Positions 1 through 7,891 of a stretch of DNA of 64,000 bases are shown in pieces (within the stretch, counting starts at the first letter, position 1; each line of letters starts with the position of its first letter). The notes beneath the pieces were generated by a model. It worked only from the letters and a program-made list of their open reading frames with translations. It searched no databases and was not told the DNA's origin. Position numbers and translations under genes: made by a program. Source of the DNA: Lachnospiraceae bacterium (GTDB lineage Bacteria > Bacillota_A > Clostridia > Lachnospirales > Lachnospiraceae); NCBI GenBank assembly GCA_018365895.1, contig JAGZJD010000005.1:3678-67677 (forward strand), read 5' to 3'.

Positions 1-607
1 AGTTCAGAATACGGAAATAGAAATTAAAAGAGGCGAATTTGTTGCAATTATAGGAAAATCAGGCTCCGGTAAGAGTACGCTGTTACATCTTTTAGGAGGC
101 CTTGATTATCCTACATGCGGCAAAGTATTCATAAAGGGGCAAGATATTTTCAAGATGTCTGAAGATGAACTGGCAGTGTTTAGAAGACAGAAGATCGGTT
201 TTGTTTTTCAGGCATTTAATCTGGTATCATCTATTAATGTGTATGAAAATGTGGTTTTGCCGCTTGGATTAGATGGAAAAGAACCAAATGAAAAGTATGT
301 CAATGATATTTTAAAAACTTTGGGAATAGAAGAAAAGGTAAATAATCTTCCATCCACCTTATCAGGAGGACAGCAGCAAAGAGTTGCCATTGCAAGAGCT
401 CTGGCTTCAAAGCCTGATATTGTGTTAGCTGATGAGCCTACGGGAAACCTTGATACTAAGACAGGAGAAGAAGTCATTTCGATGCTGAAGTTGTCTGCGG
501 AAAAATATGGTCAGACGCTTGTGATTATTACGCATAATGAAGAAATTGCCCAGCTGGCAGATAGAATTCTTGTCATTGAGGACGGAAAGGTGGCTGAGCT
601 AAAATGA
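1..607 (+). CDS. ABC transporter ATP-binding protein, LolD/MacB type (5' partial)
   Basis: The frame is already open at base 2, so the true start lies upstream of the window and the ATG at 155 is internal. The visible part carries a complete nucleotide-binding core: Walker A GKSGSGKST just after base 50, a Q-loop in FVFQAFNL, the signature LSGGQQQR, Walker B VLADEPTGNLD and the switch histidine in IITHNEE. This pattern is typical of LolD/MacB-family ATPases that energise FtsX-like permeases by coupling ATP hydrolysis to movement of a lipid, peptide or drug rather than to import. The gene overlaps the next one by 4 bp (ATGA), so the two are almost certainly translationally coupled partners. 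The substrate cannot be read from the sequence. No regulator or sensor kinase is visible inside the window. Confidence 0.93.
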   Translation, partial: VQNTEIEIKRGEFVAIIGKSGSGKSTLLHLLGGLDYPTCGKVFIKGQDIFKMSEDELAVFRRQKIGFVFQAFNLVSSINVYENVVLPLGLDGKEPNEKYVNDILKTLGIEEKVNNLPSTLSGGQQQRVAIARALASKPDIVLADEPTGNLDTKTGEEVISMLKLSAEKYGQTLVIITHNEEIAQLADRILVIEDGKVAELK

Positions 608-3018
608 AGATTTTGGGAAAGATAGCGATAAGCAATAACAAAGAAAATAAGACAAGAAGCCTTCTTATCATGGCGGCAATTGCACTTACAACGATGCTGA
701 TTAATGCTATAGGAACATTTGGCTATGGCGGTATAAAAGGCAATATTGAAAATGCAGAAAATCTATATGGAAACTATATTGGTGCATTTGCCGGCATGAA
801 TAATAATCAGATCAATGAAATGGGAAAAAGAGGGGAGTTTGATGAAATTGGTCTGATGGCATCTATCGGTGAATCTGACACAAAAGGACATTCTAAGTTA
901 GTATGGGCGGATGAAAATGCGCTGCTTATGACAAACGCATACACGATGATTAGAGATGGAAAGATGCCGGAAGGTGAAAATGAAATTGCAGCGTCAAAAG
1001 TATTTTTTGAACAACTGGGATATAACAATATAGAAGTTGGAGATAAAGTAATTGTCCCTGTAAGACGAAATGGAACGGAAGCTTTTCAAAATCATGAATT
1101 TGTAATTTCCGGCATAATGAAAGATGGCGTCGGGAACGAAAGTCAGCAATCATCGACAGTTCTTGTTTCAAAGAAATGTTATGACAGCAGAGTTTCTGAC
1201 GGAGAAGAAAGATATACAGCATATTTCACTTTTAATGAAAGCATAAAAGGCGATTATGATGAGATAAAGGCACTGATTAAAGATCTTGCAGATAAGCTTG
1301 GAGTAGATGAAAAAGCAATATCAGAGAATGGAAATCTCATTGTAACAAAATATTCACCAACTGCAGAAGTTTTGATTCCATGCATTTTTATCTGTCTGAT
1401 TGTAGTTATTTTTGCAGCAGTTGTTATTTACAACATATTCCAAATCGGAATTGCACGAAAAATACAGGAGTATGGAAAAATCAAAGCAATTGGTGCAACA
1501 AAGAAGCAGATGAAAAAAATAATCGTAACAGAAGGAATGCTTCTTTCAATATTTGCAATACCAATTGGTCTTGTAGTTGGGTATTTTGCAACATCACTTT
1601 TATTTAACACTGCAATGGATTTTGCCAGAGATAGTAATAAATATTTGGCGATTAAAGATGTTTCATTATTTTCTCTGCCTGTTATTATAATTTCAGCGCT
1701 GATATCACTTATTACCGTAAGACTTGCGTTAATCAGAGCGGTCAAAACGGTTACAACAATTACGCCTGTCAGTGCGTTTTCATACGAAGAGTCTGCAGTA
1801 GGCAAAAAAGGTTACAGAAAAGGTCATAAGGCATTAAGTATCATGGGACTGATTAAATCAGATCTTGCTACTAATAAAAAGAGAAATGTTATAACCATAT
1901 TTGTTATGGGGCTTTCATGTATCTTGTTTGTTATAATATCAAGTCTTATAAGCAGTATTGATCCGGGATATGATGCCAGAAATAATGTGGAGTATGGCGA
2001 TTATCAGATAGAGCTAAACTATGATAATTCAGATCAGGTTTACACAGAAAACAATCTTGATGAGATTATAAAGCGCAATCCGATTACCGATAAAGTAATA
2101 GAAGAGTTTGAAGCAATCGATAGTGTAGAAAAAACAAAGACAAGAAGATATCTTACTTTTGCTGAAGATGGAATAAAACGAGATGTTGCAATATTCGATC
2201 GAGAAAGCTTTGAAAATGAACTTGAAAAATCAGGAGTAGTCGGAGATTTTACTTATGATTCCGTCAGCAAAGCCAATGGATATGTCTATACATTTTCTCA
2301 TTTTATGGAGGAATCAGGACAAAAAATCGGAGATAAACTTGATGTAACATTAAATAGTGATGAATCAAGTGCTAAGTATAGTGGAAAAGCTATGGGTTCT
2401 TTCGGAAGTGTATCGGCAGATTATGTTATAACAGAAGATACTGCTAAAAAGCTTGGCCTGTATGATAAGAGTTATGCATATCTTTGGATTTGGTGTGATG
2501 ATGATACGAAAACAGCTGTTGAAAGTAAAATAGAGCAGCTTTATGAAAATGATGAACATGTTTACTGGGAGAGTTATGATGAAGTATACGAGCTTGCCGA
2601 AAAACAGACGCTTCTTGTTAAGGTGATGGCATATACGTTTCTTGGATTGATTGGAACAATATGTTTTCTTAATATGGCAAATACGATGATTATGAATGTA
2701 ATCACACGAAAGAAAGAGTTCGGTATACTTCAAGCGGTTGGAATGAGTAACAGGCAGCTAGGGAAAATGCTTCAGCTTGAGGGTATCTTCTTCACCGTAG
2801 GTTCAATTTTAATCTCTTTGATTATAGGACTTCCGGCAGGATATGGTGCATTTTTATACTCAAAGGAAGAAGGGGTCTTTGGGATCAGTACATATCACTT
2901 CCCGATAGCTGAAGTTTTGATTATGATTTTAGTACTATTAATTATGCAGATGATATTGTCCTTTATATTAAGTAAAAATGTGAAGAAGGAATCAATTATT
3001 GATAGAATAAGATATTAA
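604..3018 (+). CDS. FtsX-like ABC transporter permease
   Basis: The 804-residue membrane protein partners the preceding ATPase. An N-terminal transmembrane helix (about residues 18-40) is followed by a large extracytoplasmic MacB-type periplasmic-core-like domain. A three-helix FtsX block follows (about residues 255-390, containing the YGKIKAIGATKKQMKK coupling segment), then a second extracellular domain, and a second FtsX block at the C terminus with EFGILQAVGMSNRQLGKM. Duplicated FtsX modules in one chain are usual for Gram-positive exporters of this class. The start overlaps the stop of the ATPase gene. After the stop the sequence becomes degenerate, so this is the last intact gene of its operon. 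Substrate unknown; antimicrobial peptide or lipid export is only a family-level guess. Confidence 0.9.
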   Translation: MKILGKIAISNNKENKTRSLLIMAAIALTTMLINAIGTFGYGGIKGNIENAENLYGNYIGAFAGMNNNQINEMGKRGEFDEIGLMASIGESDTKGHSKLVWADENALLMTNAYTMIRDGKMPEGENEIAASKVFFEQLGYNNIEVGDKVIVPVRRNGTEAFQNHEFVISGIMKDGVGNESQQSSTVLVSKKCYDSRVSDGEERYTAYFTFNESIKGDYDEIKALIKDLADKLGVDEKAISENGNLIVTKYSPTAEVLIPCIFICLIVVIFAAVVIYNIFQIGIARKIQEYGKIKAIGATKKQMKKIIVTEGMLLSIFAIPIGLVVGYFATSLLFNTAMDFARDSNKYLAIKDVSLFSLPVIIISALISLITVRLALIRAVKTVTTITPVSAFSYEESAVGKKGYRKGHKALSIMGLIKSDLATNKKRNVITIFVMGLSCILFVIISSLISSIDPGYDARNNVEYGDYQIELNYDNSDQVYTENNLDEIIKRNPITDKVIEEFEAIDSVEKTKTRRYLTFAEDGIKRDVAIFDRESFENELEKSGVVGDFTYDSVSKANGYVYTFSHFMEESGQKIGDKLDVTLNSDESSAKYSGKAMGSFGSVSADYVITEDTAKKLGLYDKSYAYLWIWCDDDTKTAVESKIEQLYENDEHVYWESYDEVYELAEKQTLLVKVMAYTFLGLIGTICFLNMANTMIMNVITRKKEFGILQAVGMSNRQLGKMLQLEGIFFTVGSILISLIIGLPAGYGAFLYSKEEGVFGISTYHFPIAEVLIMILVLLIMQMILSFILSKNVKKESIIDRIRY

Positions 3019-3042
3019 ATATTGTATACCTTCCGATTTTAA

Positions 3043-3311
3043 ATGGAAGCAAATCCGAGGGGAGCGCCGTGCAACGTACTAGCGATGCTCTCCAGGTTGG
3101 GGAAGAAAACCGCGTTTATCGGGAAGGTGGGCGACGATATGTTTGGTCATCAATTGGAAAATGCATTAAAAGAAAGGGGAATCGAGACGACAGGTTTGAG
3201 ATTGGCTCTCTTTCAATGATTTTGGAAACGTGCAGGAAAGCAACAATCAGGGCAATTGAACTTGCGAAGGAAAGCGGTGCTGTCATTTCTTTTGATCCCA
3301 ATTTTACTTCA
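3043..3311 (+). pseudogene. Fructokinase (PfkB family) remnant
   Basis: Two pieces of a ribokinase/PfkB-family sugar kinase survive in different frames. Piece A (3043-3216) reads EANPRGAPCNVLAMLSRLGK and then the FIGKVGDDMFGHQLENALKE segment, both characteristic of bacterial fructokinases, and ends at a TGA. Piece B (about 3190-3311) reads GSLSMILETCRKA and AKESGAVISFDPN, which normally lies about 70 residues further on. Most of the middle and the whole C-terminal half, including the catalytic GAGD loop, are missing. An internal deletion plus frameshift explains this. No function is expected; the fragment marks a recombination or decay junction between the ABC transporter and the pilus genes. 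Confidence 0.75.
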
Positions 3312-3320
3312 AAAAAATAT

Positions 3321-3478
3321 AGTCGTGTTATTAGGTGTTTTGCTGAACAGCAGGGGCTTTCGCTGGATGCGACTTTAGATTTTTTTATCACTCTGAGGTC
3401 TATCAGCTGATCCGTGACGGTGTTTCGGATATGCACTGCATGAGCGATGTATATTTGGTAAGCGTATTATCGATATGA
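3321..3478 (+). pseudogene. Remnant of a small unrecognised protein (FAEQQG / SDMHCMSD)
   Basis: Directly after the kinase debris, the frame gives YSRVIRCFAEQQGLSLDATL and then, after a one-base slip in a run of T residues near 3384, HSEVYQLIRDGVSDMHCMSD and VYLV. The continuous sense across the slip suggests a short protein of about 60 residues with a single-base deletion. The pattern recalls small DUF3791-like proteins of Clostridia, but I cannot confirm the family. It lies fused to the kinase fragment without an intervening start, so this is junction debris rather than an expressed gene. Confidence 0.4.
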
Positions 3479-3479
3479 G

Positions 3480-3686
3480 GTGAGCGAAACCCCGATACCG
3501 GGTTATGATACAACAATAGAAACATCAGATGATTTATTTACAATTACAATTGTAAATAAATTGAAATTCTCTCTTCCGGAGACAGGCGGAAGAGGAACGA
3601 TGATGTTTACGGTGGTAGGCCTAGTCGGGATTTTAGCAATATTATATTTTAAACAAAGGAGAAAAAGAAATGAGAAGGTACATTAA
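3480..3686 (+). pseudogene. C-terminal remnant of an LPXTG-anchored pilin / Cna_B protein
   Basis: This 68-codon frame opening at a GTG contains only the tail of a surface protein. It holds the last strand of a Cna_B-like domain (DDLFTITIVNK), the sorting motif LPETGG, a hydrophobic helix (TVVGLVGILAILYF) and a positively charged end. No signal peptide is present and the start lacks a convincing ribosome binding site, so it probably cannot be exported on its own. The tail is close to that of the next protein (LPETGGKGT), so a larger pilin gene once preceded this locus and lost its 5' portion at the debris boundary. It overlaps the next gene start by 17 bp. Confidence 0.65.
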
Positions 3687-5190
3687 GAGAATTTTTGCAG
3701 CGTTGACAGTTGTGATGTTACTTGCTGCAAACACAGTGCCAGTAATGGCAGCAGGAGAAACAGGAACACTGACATTAAGCAATGGACAAACTCCAATCAC
3801 TGCAACTTTCAAAGCATATCGGTTGATGGACATTACTGTGGGGAATACAGATACTGCAAAAACATATGGATATACGATTAATAAAAATTTTGAAGCATTC
3901 TTTGCGGAAAAAGCAGCACCAAGCTTAAATCAGTCCAAAGATGTAGCTGCACATAAGTATTTGGAAGATAACGTAAAAACTGGAAAAGTCAAAACAGATT
4001 TGGAAGCTTTTTTAGAAGCAAATTCTAGCACTACAGTAGCAGGAACATTTGAATTTATGAGTACAAGTACAGTTTCTGTTTCAAATCTTCCATACGGATA
4101 CTATGCAATTATGCCTAATGGAAAAGATAATACTCATAATCCAGTATTTGTTCCATTAACAGAAACTACTCAGACAACATACCTCAAAGAATTAAAACCA
4201 GGAACAGATAAAAAAGTAGAAGAAGGTGGACAGCAACAAGAGTGGGGAGATGCTTCCATTGGTGATACTGTAAACTTTACAGTAAACTCTACTGTACCAA
4301 ACATGAATGGCTTAAAGACTTGTAAGTTTATCTTAAAAGATACAATGTCAAAAGGATTAACATTTAATGAAAAGAATGTACAAGTAAAAATTGGAAATCA
4401 ACCATTAACAAAAGACAATCATTTTAAAATCGAAAGCAAACCATCACAAGATCCGGCCGGTGGAACAGATATCACGATCACAATTGATAATCTAAAGGAA
4501 CTTAATATACCTGGTTTTACACCAAACCCTGGCGATCCTATCGAATTTACATATTCTGCAGTATTAAATAAAGATGCAGTGGTAGGAATTGATCCGGTAA
4601 AGAATGCAGCTATGATCAAATATACAAATAGTCCAGATGGCGGTACAGAAACAACACCAGTGGACGAAGTAATCGTAAAAACATATGACCTTACAATTAC
4701 GAAAAAAGCAGAGAATGAAACAAATGGTAAACTTCTTGAAGGAGCAGAATTCAAACTTTACAAAGGAGATAAAACCGAAGGAACTCCAATTAAATTTATT
4801 AAATTAAGAGTTGAGGGTGAGTACCGTGTAGCCGAAGCAGAGGAACAGGGTACAGCTTTAGACACAGTAGTCACACCAGCATCTGGTATTGTTACAATCA
4901 AAGGTCTTGATCAGGGAACATATACATTAGAAGAAGTAAAAGCGCCAAACGGATATAATAAGTTAAACGATACGATTAAAGTTACAATCACAGCTACTTC
5001 AGAAAATGGTGATGGTAAGGATGTTGTAGTTAATGGCTCTAATCTTACTGTAGTCAACAAAGCCGGTACACTTCTTCCGGAAACAGGTGGTAAGGGAACA
5101 GTTCTCTTTACAATTATTGGTGCCATCGGTGTAGCTGTTATCCTCTTATCCTTCGTTTCTTCTAAGAAGAATAAAACGGATGCGAAATAA
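3670..5190 (+). CDS. Major pilin / isopeptide-forming fimbrial protein with LPXTG anchor
   Basis: The 506-residue secreted protein has a classical signal peptide (residues 1-28, ending near VPVMAAG). An N-terminal domain is followed by a fimbrial isopeptide D2-type domain (about 190-340: DASIGDTVNFTVNSTVPN then DTMSKGLTF). A Cna_B/SpaA domain follows (about 345-470) with lysine in DLTITKKAE and the E-box TYTLEEVKAPNGY, which supply the Lys/Asn/Glu set for intramolecular isopeptide bonds. The tail carries LPETGG, a hydrophobic helix and a Lys-rich end for sortase. The start is supported by AAAGGAG upstream. It lies immediately before a class C sortase, so it is the expected backbone subunit of a covalently polymerised pilus on the cell surface, probably for adhesion. 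Confidence 0.88.
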   Translation: MRRYIKRIFAALTVVMLLAANTVPVMAAGETGTLTLSNGQTPITATFKAYRLMDITVGNTDTAKTYGYTINKNFEAFFAEKAAPSLNQSKDVAAHKYLEDNVKTGKVKTDLEAFLEANSSTTVAGTFEFMSTSTVSVSNLPYGYYAIMPNGKDNTHNPVFVPLTETTQTTYLKELKPGTDKKVEEGGQQQEWGDASIGDTVNFTVNSTVPNMNGLKTCKFILKDTMSKGLTFNEKNVQVKIGNQPLTKDNHFKIESKPSQDPAGGTDITITIDNLKELNIPGFTPNPGDPIEFTYSAVLNKDAVVGIDPVKNAAMIKYTNSPDGGTETTPVDEVIVKTYDLTITKKAENETNGKLLEGAEFKLYKGDKTEGTPIKFIKLRVEGEYRVAEAEEQGTALDTVVTPASGIVTIKGLDQGTYTLEEVKAPNGYNKLNDTIKVTITATSENGDGKDVVVNGSNLTVVNKAGTLLPETGGKGTVLFTIIGAIGVAVILLSFVSSKKNKTDAK

Positions 5191-6052
5191 GAGAGTATGG
5201 ACTGTGGTAAGAGTGATAGGACTTCTCTTCTTTCTGGGAGTCCTATTCTATCCTACCATCAGTGACTACCTGTCAAAAGTCAATAGTTCCCATGCTATTT
5301 CTTCCTATGAGGAAGAAGTGGTGGGAATGACAGAGGAAGAACGTCAACAGATGTTGAAGGAGGCAAGAGCCTATAATGAATCCTTGAAGGGTGGAACATT
5401 ACTGGAAGATCCGTTTTCAGAAGAGTCTAAAGGATCTGAACAGTATCAAAAATTATTAGCTGTTTCTCTTAATGGTCTCATGGGTTCTATTCGAATTCCA
5501 CGATTGAGTATTGAACTTCCGATTTACCATACAACGGTAGAAAGTGTGTTGCAAAAAGGAGTCGGACATATGGAAGGAACGTCCATTCCCATAGGAGGGG
5601 AGAGCACCCATGCAGTATTGACGGGTCATCGAGGAATTCCAAACTCTGCTCTCTTTACGGATTTGGATTTATTGCAAGTAGGTGACATTTTTTACCTCAG
5701 AGTGTTAGACCAAAAGCTAGCTTACAAGGTGGATCAGATTAAGACTGTGGAGCCCCATGAGACAGAGGATATCCAGATTGTTCCAGGAGAGGATTATGTG
5801 ACTCTTGTCACATGTACCCCCTATTCTGTGAATACGCATCGTCTCCTTGTACGAGGGACACGAATCGATTATATGGAAGCTAAGCAGGTTCAACCCGATG
5901 AAGTGGAAACGATATTGTACTTCCCGGATGAAGTAAAATTATTAGGTATAGCAACTGTAGCTATAGGAATTCTTTTGATAATCGTAAATATATGGAGGAG
6001 GCGAAGACATGGAAAAAGACAAAAAAAGCGCCGTTATAGGCGTCATACTTAG
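5180..6052 (+). CDS. Class C (pilin-polymerising) sortase
   Basis: The 290-residue protein has an N-terminal membrane helix (VIGLLFFLGVLFYP), a catalytic sortase domain and a second C-terminal helix followed by a very basic tail (RRRRHGKRQKKRRYRR). This two-helix topology is characteristic of class C sortases. Catalytic residues are visible: His150 in LTGHRG, Cys212 in TLVTCTPY and Arg225 in RLLVRG. The segment DPFSEE (about residues 73-78) may be the regulatory lid, which in this class carries a D-P-(W/F) motif. The enzyme would cleave LPETG of the preceding pilin and join it to a lysine of the next subunit. It overlaps the pilin gene by 11 bp and the following gene by 44 bp, indicating a tight operon. 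Confidence 0.92.
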   Translation: MRNKRVWTVVRVIGLLFFLGVLFYPTISDYLSKVNSSHAISSYEEEVVGMTEEERQQMLKEARAYNESLKGGTLLEDPFSEESKGSEQYQKLLAVSLNGLMGSIRIPRLSIELPIYHTTVESVLQKGVGHMEGTSIPIGGESTHAVLTGHRGIPNSALFTDLDLLQVGDIFYLRVLDQKLAYKVDQIKTVEPHETEDIQIVPGEDYVTLVTCTPYSVNTHRLLVRGTRIDYMEAKQVQPDEVETILYFPDEVKLLGIATVAIGILLIIVNIWRRRRHGKRQKKRRYRRHT

Positions 6053-6680
6053 CATATGCATTTTGGTAATGTGTAACCTTATGCTAGCAGAACCCGTGCA
6101 TGCCTCCGAAGGAAGCCTTCTCATAGAGGCACATTATAAGAAAGACGATGGAACATCCATCCCAATTCCAAGGGACTATTATAGTATCTACAAAGTGGCC
6201 CATGAGGAAAAGGACGCTTATACCAATGTGTCACCTTTTCAAGATTTCCCTCTCATCGAAAGAGAGAGTACCAATTCTGAGAAAAATCAACTCGTCCATT
6301 CCTTGGAAGAGTATGTGACTTCTCGCTCCCTACTTCCAGAACAAGAAGGATATACGGATCAAAAAGGGATGCTATCTTTCTACCACTTGGATGAAGGTCT
6401 CTATTTTATTAGAAAGAATCCGAAGGCAACCGGAAATCAAACTAACTATCGGTGCGATAGCTTTCTCTTGGAGCTTCCTTTGGACACATCCGATGGACCA
6501 CTTTATGCTGTGAAGGTTCGTCCAAAGTATGCACCGGAAGGAGGAGATCATTCCGCAGTCATTCCTCCCTCAGAGGATGTACAGACCGGAGATCCACTTT
6601 GGGATACACCGTGGTTTTTCATCTTGGCAGCATCTGGAATAATATTGCTCTTTTTAAAAAAGAAACACTATACTCAATAG
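6009..6680 (+). CDS. Accessory pilin-like surface protein with QTGD-type sorting signal
   Basis: This 223-residue protein has a signal peptide (hydrophobic residues 9-27, cleavage near VHASEG) and a single compact domain resembling the N-terminal SpaA/Cna_B prealbumin-like folds of minor pilins (GSLLIEAHYKKDDG, YFIRKNPKATG). Its tail reads SEDVQTGDPLWDTPWFFIL, then a hydrophobic helix and KKKH. The motif is QTGDP instead of LPXTG; such variants occur in clostridial Cna_B proteins and may be used as the base or tip subunit. The start at 6009 has GGAGG 7 bp upstream, inside the 3' end of the sortase gene. It is the last gene of the pilus operon, followed by two hairpins. Confidence 0.75.
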   Translation: MEKDKKSAVIGVILSICILVMCNLMLAEPVHASEGSLLIEAHYKKDDGTSIPIPRDYYSIYKVAHEEKDAYTNVSPFQDFPLIERESTNSEKNQLVHSLEEYVTSRSLLPEQEGYTDQKGMLSFYHLDEGLYFIRKNPKATGNQTNYRCDSFLLELPLDTSDGPLYAVKVRPKYAPEGGDHSAVIPPSEDVQTGDPLWDTPWFFILAASGIILLFLKKKHYTQ

Positions 6681-6691
6681 TATAAAAGGGG

Positions 6692-6712
6692 CTATCAGGA
6701 ACTGATAGTTTT
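6692..6712 (+). terminator. Intrinsic terminator of the pilus operon
   Basis: Perfect 7-bp stem CTATCAG / CTGATAG with loop GAA, followed by TTTT, 12 bp after the stop codon of the accessory pilin gene. Confidence 0.6.
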
Positions 6713-6715
6713 AAA

Positions 6716-6762
6716 CAGGGACAGATTTGACTCATGTAAGTCAAATCTGTCCCTGAAATTTT
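6716..6762 (+). repeat. Perfect 17-bp hairpin, terminator or REP-like element
   Basis: CAGGGACAGATTTGACT (6716-6732) is followed by loop CATGTA and an exact 17-bp reverse complement (6739-6755), then AAATTTTTTC. It can act as a second terminator. The GGGACAG...CTGTCCC ends also resemble the palindromes associated with REP-type (RAYT/TnpA-REP) elements; no transposase gene is present nearby. Confidence 0.65.
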
Positions 6763-6862
6763 TTCTATAAAAAGAAAGATGGTTATGACCGTGTAAAAAT
6801 AATACAATCATAAAGAAAGTCTATCTATTGTATTTAACTATGCAGAATTCGTTTTTTATGGA

Positions 6863-6891
6863 TTGACAGAAGGAAAAAAATGGAGTAAACT
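6863..6891 (+). promoter_or_regulatory. Promoter of the flavodoxin gene
   Basis: A perfect -35 TTGACA (6863-6868), 17-bp spacer and -10 TAAACT (6886-6891) place the transcript start near 6898, on top of the TTAG-N6-CTAA site at 6896-6909. The leader is about 120 nt long. Confidence 0.6.
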
Positions 6892-6895
6892 CTGG

Positions 6896-6909
6896 TTAGT
6901 GAAGGCTAA
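6896..6909 (+). promoter_or_regulatory. Candidate iron-responsive operator TTAG-N6-CTAA (start-point site)
   Basis: TTAGTGAAGGCTAA is a 14-bp inverted repeat lying on the expected transcription start of the flavodoxin promoter, a good repressor position. The same TTAG-N6-CTAA architecture recurs at 6968 and upstream of feoB at 58654. Binding by a DtxR- or Fur-like protein is inferred, not shown. Confidence 0.45.
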
Positions 6910-6967
6910 TTCGATGTACATCTGATGCTTTAAAAATAGTAGGATGTATATATTTTTTGTATATGGA

Positions 6968-6985
6968 TTAGTTAAAACTAACTAA
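6968..6985 (+). promoter_or_regulatory. Second candidate operator in the flavodoxin leader
   Basis: TTAGTTAAAACTAACTAA contains a perfect 6-2-6 inverted repeat TTAGTT-AA-AACTAA, which also fits TTAG-N6-CTAA, plus an extra CTAA half site. It lies 36 bp upstream of the flavodoxin start codon. Confidence 0.45.
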
Positions 6986-7021
6986 AAATCTAATTATAAA
7001 AAAGAAAGGAAGGTAAAAAAT

Positions 7022-7444
7022 ATGAGTAAAATTGCAGTAGTGTATTGGAGTGGCACAGGAAATACAGAGGCCATGGCAAATGCAGTATTGGAGGGAGCAA
7101 AAGAGAAAGGAGCAGAGGCTGTATTGTTAACTCCGGATAATTTTGACGTTTCCATGATGGATTCTTATGATGCAATCGCTTTTGGATGCCCGGCAATGGG
7201 AGCTGAGGTATTGGAAGAAGATGAATTTGAACCGATGTTTGCTTCCTGTGAATCAAAACTTTCAGGAAAAAGAATTGCACTGTTTGGTTCTTATGGATGG
7301 GGCGATGGAGAGTGGATGAGAGAGTGGGAGGATAGATGTAAAGGGCTGGGAGCTGTTTTGGTTTGCGATAGCGTAATCTGCAATGAAATGCCTGATGATG
7401 AGGGAATCCGCTTCTGTAAAGAGTTGGGCGAAAGTCTGGATTAA
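7022..7444 (+). CDS. Flavodoxin (short chain)
   Basis: The 140-residue protein has the FMN phosphate-binding loop WSGTGNTEAM (residues 9-18) after a beta strand IAVVY, the second FMN loop around FGCPAMGAEVLEE, and the third around FGSYGWGDGEW. Length and motifs match clostridial short-chain flavodoxins. It is a one-electron carrier that replaces ferredoxin, and in many anaerobes it is induced when iron is scarce. Here it has its own strong promoter with two TTAG-N6-CTAA palindromes and is followed by a metal ATPase cassette, which fits an iron-limitation response. AGGAAGG sits 7-13 bp before the ATG. Confidence 0.95.
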   Translation: MSKIAVVYWSGTGNTEAMANAVLEGAKEKGAEAVLLTPDNFDVSMMDSYDAIAFGCPAMGAEVLEEDEFEPMFASCESKLSGKRIALFGSYGWGDGEWMREWEDRCKGLGAVLVCDSVICNEMPDDEGIRFCKELGESLD

Positions 7445-7497
7445 TTAAGTAGAGGTAGATTAGCATAGTATAAGTATATTAGAATTGGAGGCTGAGT

Positions 7498-7779
7498 ATG
7501 AGCATTGTTATTATAGGTGGGCACGACAGAATGGTTTGTCAGTACAAAACAATTTGTAAAAATTTTAATTGTAAAGCGAAAGTTTTTACACAGATGTCTG
7601 CAACTTTAAGTAAACAGATTGGGAATCCTAATCTGATTGTACTGTTTACGAATACCGTTTCACATAAGATGGTCCGATGTGCAGTAGAGGAGGCAGAACG
7701 TTGTAATGCGGATGTAATAAGATGTCATACCAGCAGCAAAAACGCATTACAGGAGATTCTTGAGAGTGTCTGTGTGTAG
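7498..7779 (+). CDS. DUF2325 domain protein
   Basis: The 93-residue protein is a stand-alone DUF2325 domain: an N-terminal strand IVIIGGHDRM, a basic middle part, NLIVLFTNTVSHKM and a C-terminal part with conserved Cys/His residues (CNADVIRCHTSS). DUF2325 proteins often sit beside heavy-metal ATPases and are suspected to sense or bind metal through these Cys/His positions, but no function is established to my knowledge. TTGGAGG lies 6 bp before the start. Downstream are a tiny membrane peptide, a DUF6110 protein and an SCA-type P1B ATPase, all in the same direction, so the protein is probably part of that metal-handling unit, although the 112-bp gap may hold a separate promoter. Confidence 0.8.
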   Translation: MSIVIIGGHDRMVCQYKTICKNFNCKAKVFTQMSATLSKQIGNPNLIVLFTNTVSHKMVRCAVEEAERCNADVIRCHTSSKNALQEILESVCV

Positions 7780-7891
7780 TGAAAAATTTTTTTTAATAAA
7801 AGCTTGAATGTGGTAGTGGCGAATTGATAGCAAAAATAGATTCGTGCGTTGAGATGAAAATAAAGATTTTATAGAAGGAAGTGAAACAATC

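Noticed and set aside
7780..7891. Riboswitch upstream of the metal cassette
   Set aside because: The 112-bp AT-rich gap shows no conserved core or strong nested helices that I can recognise.
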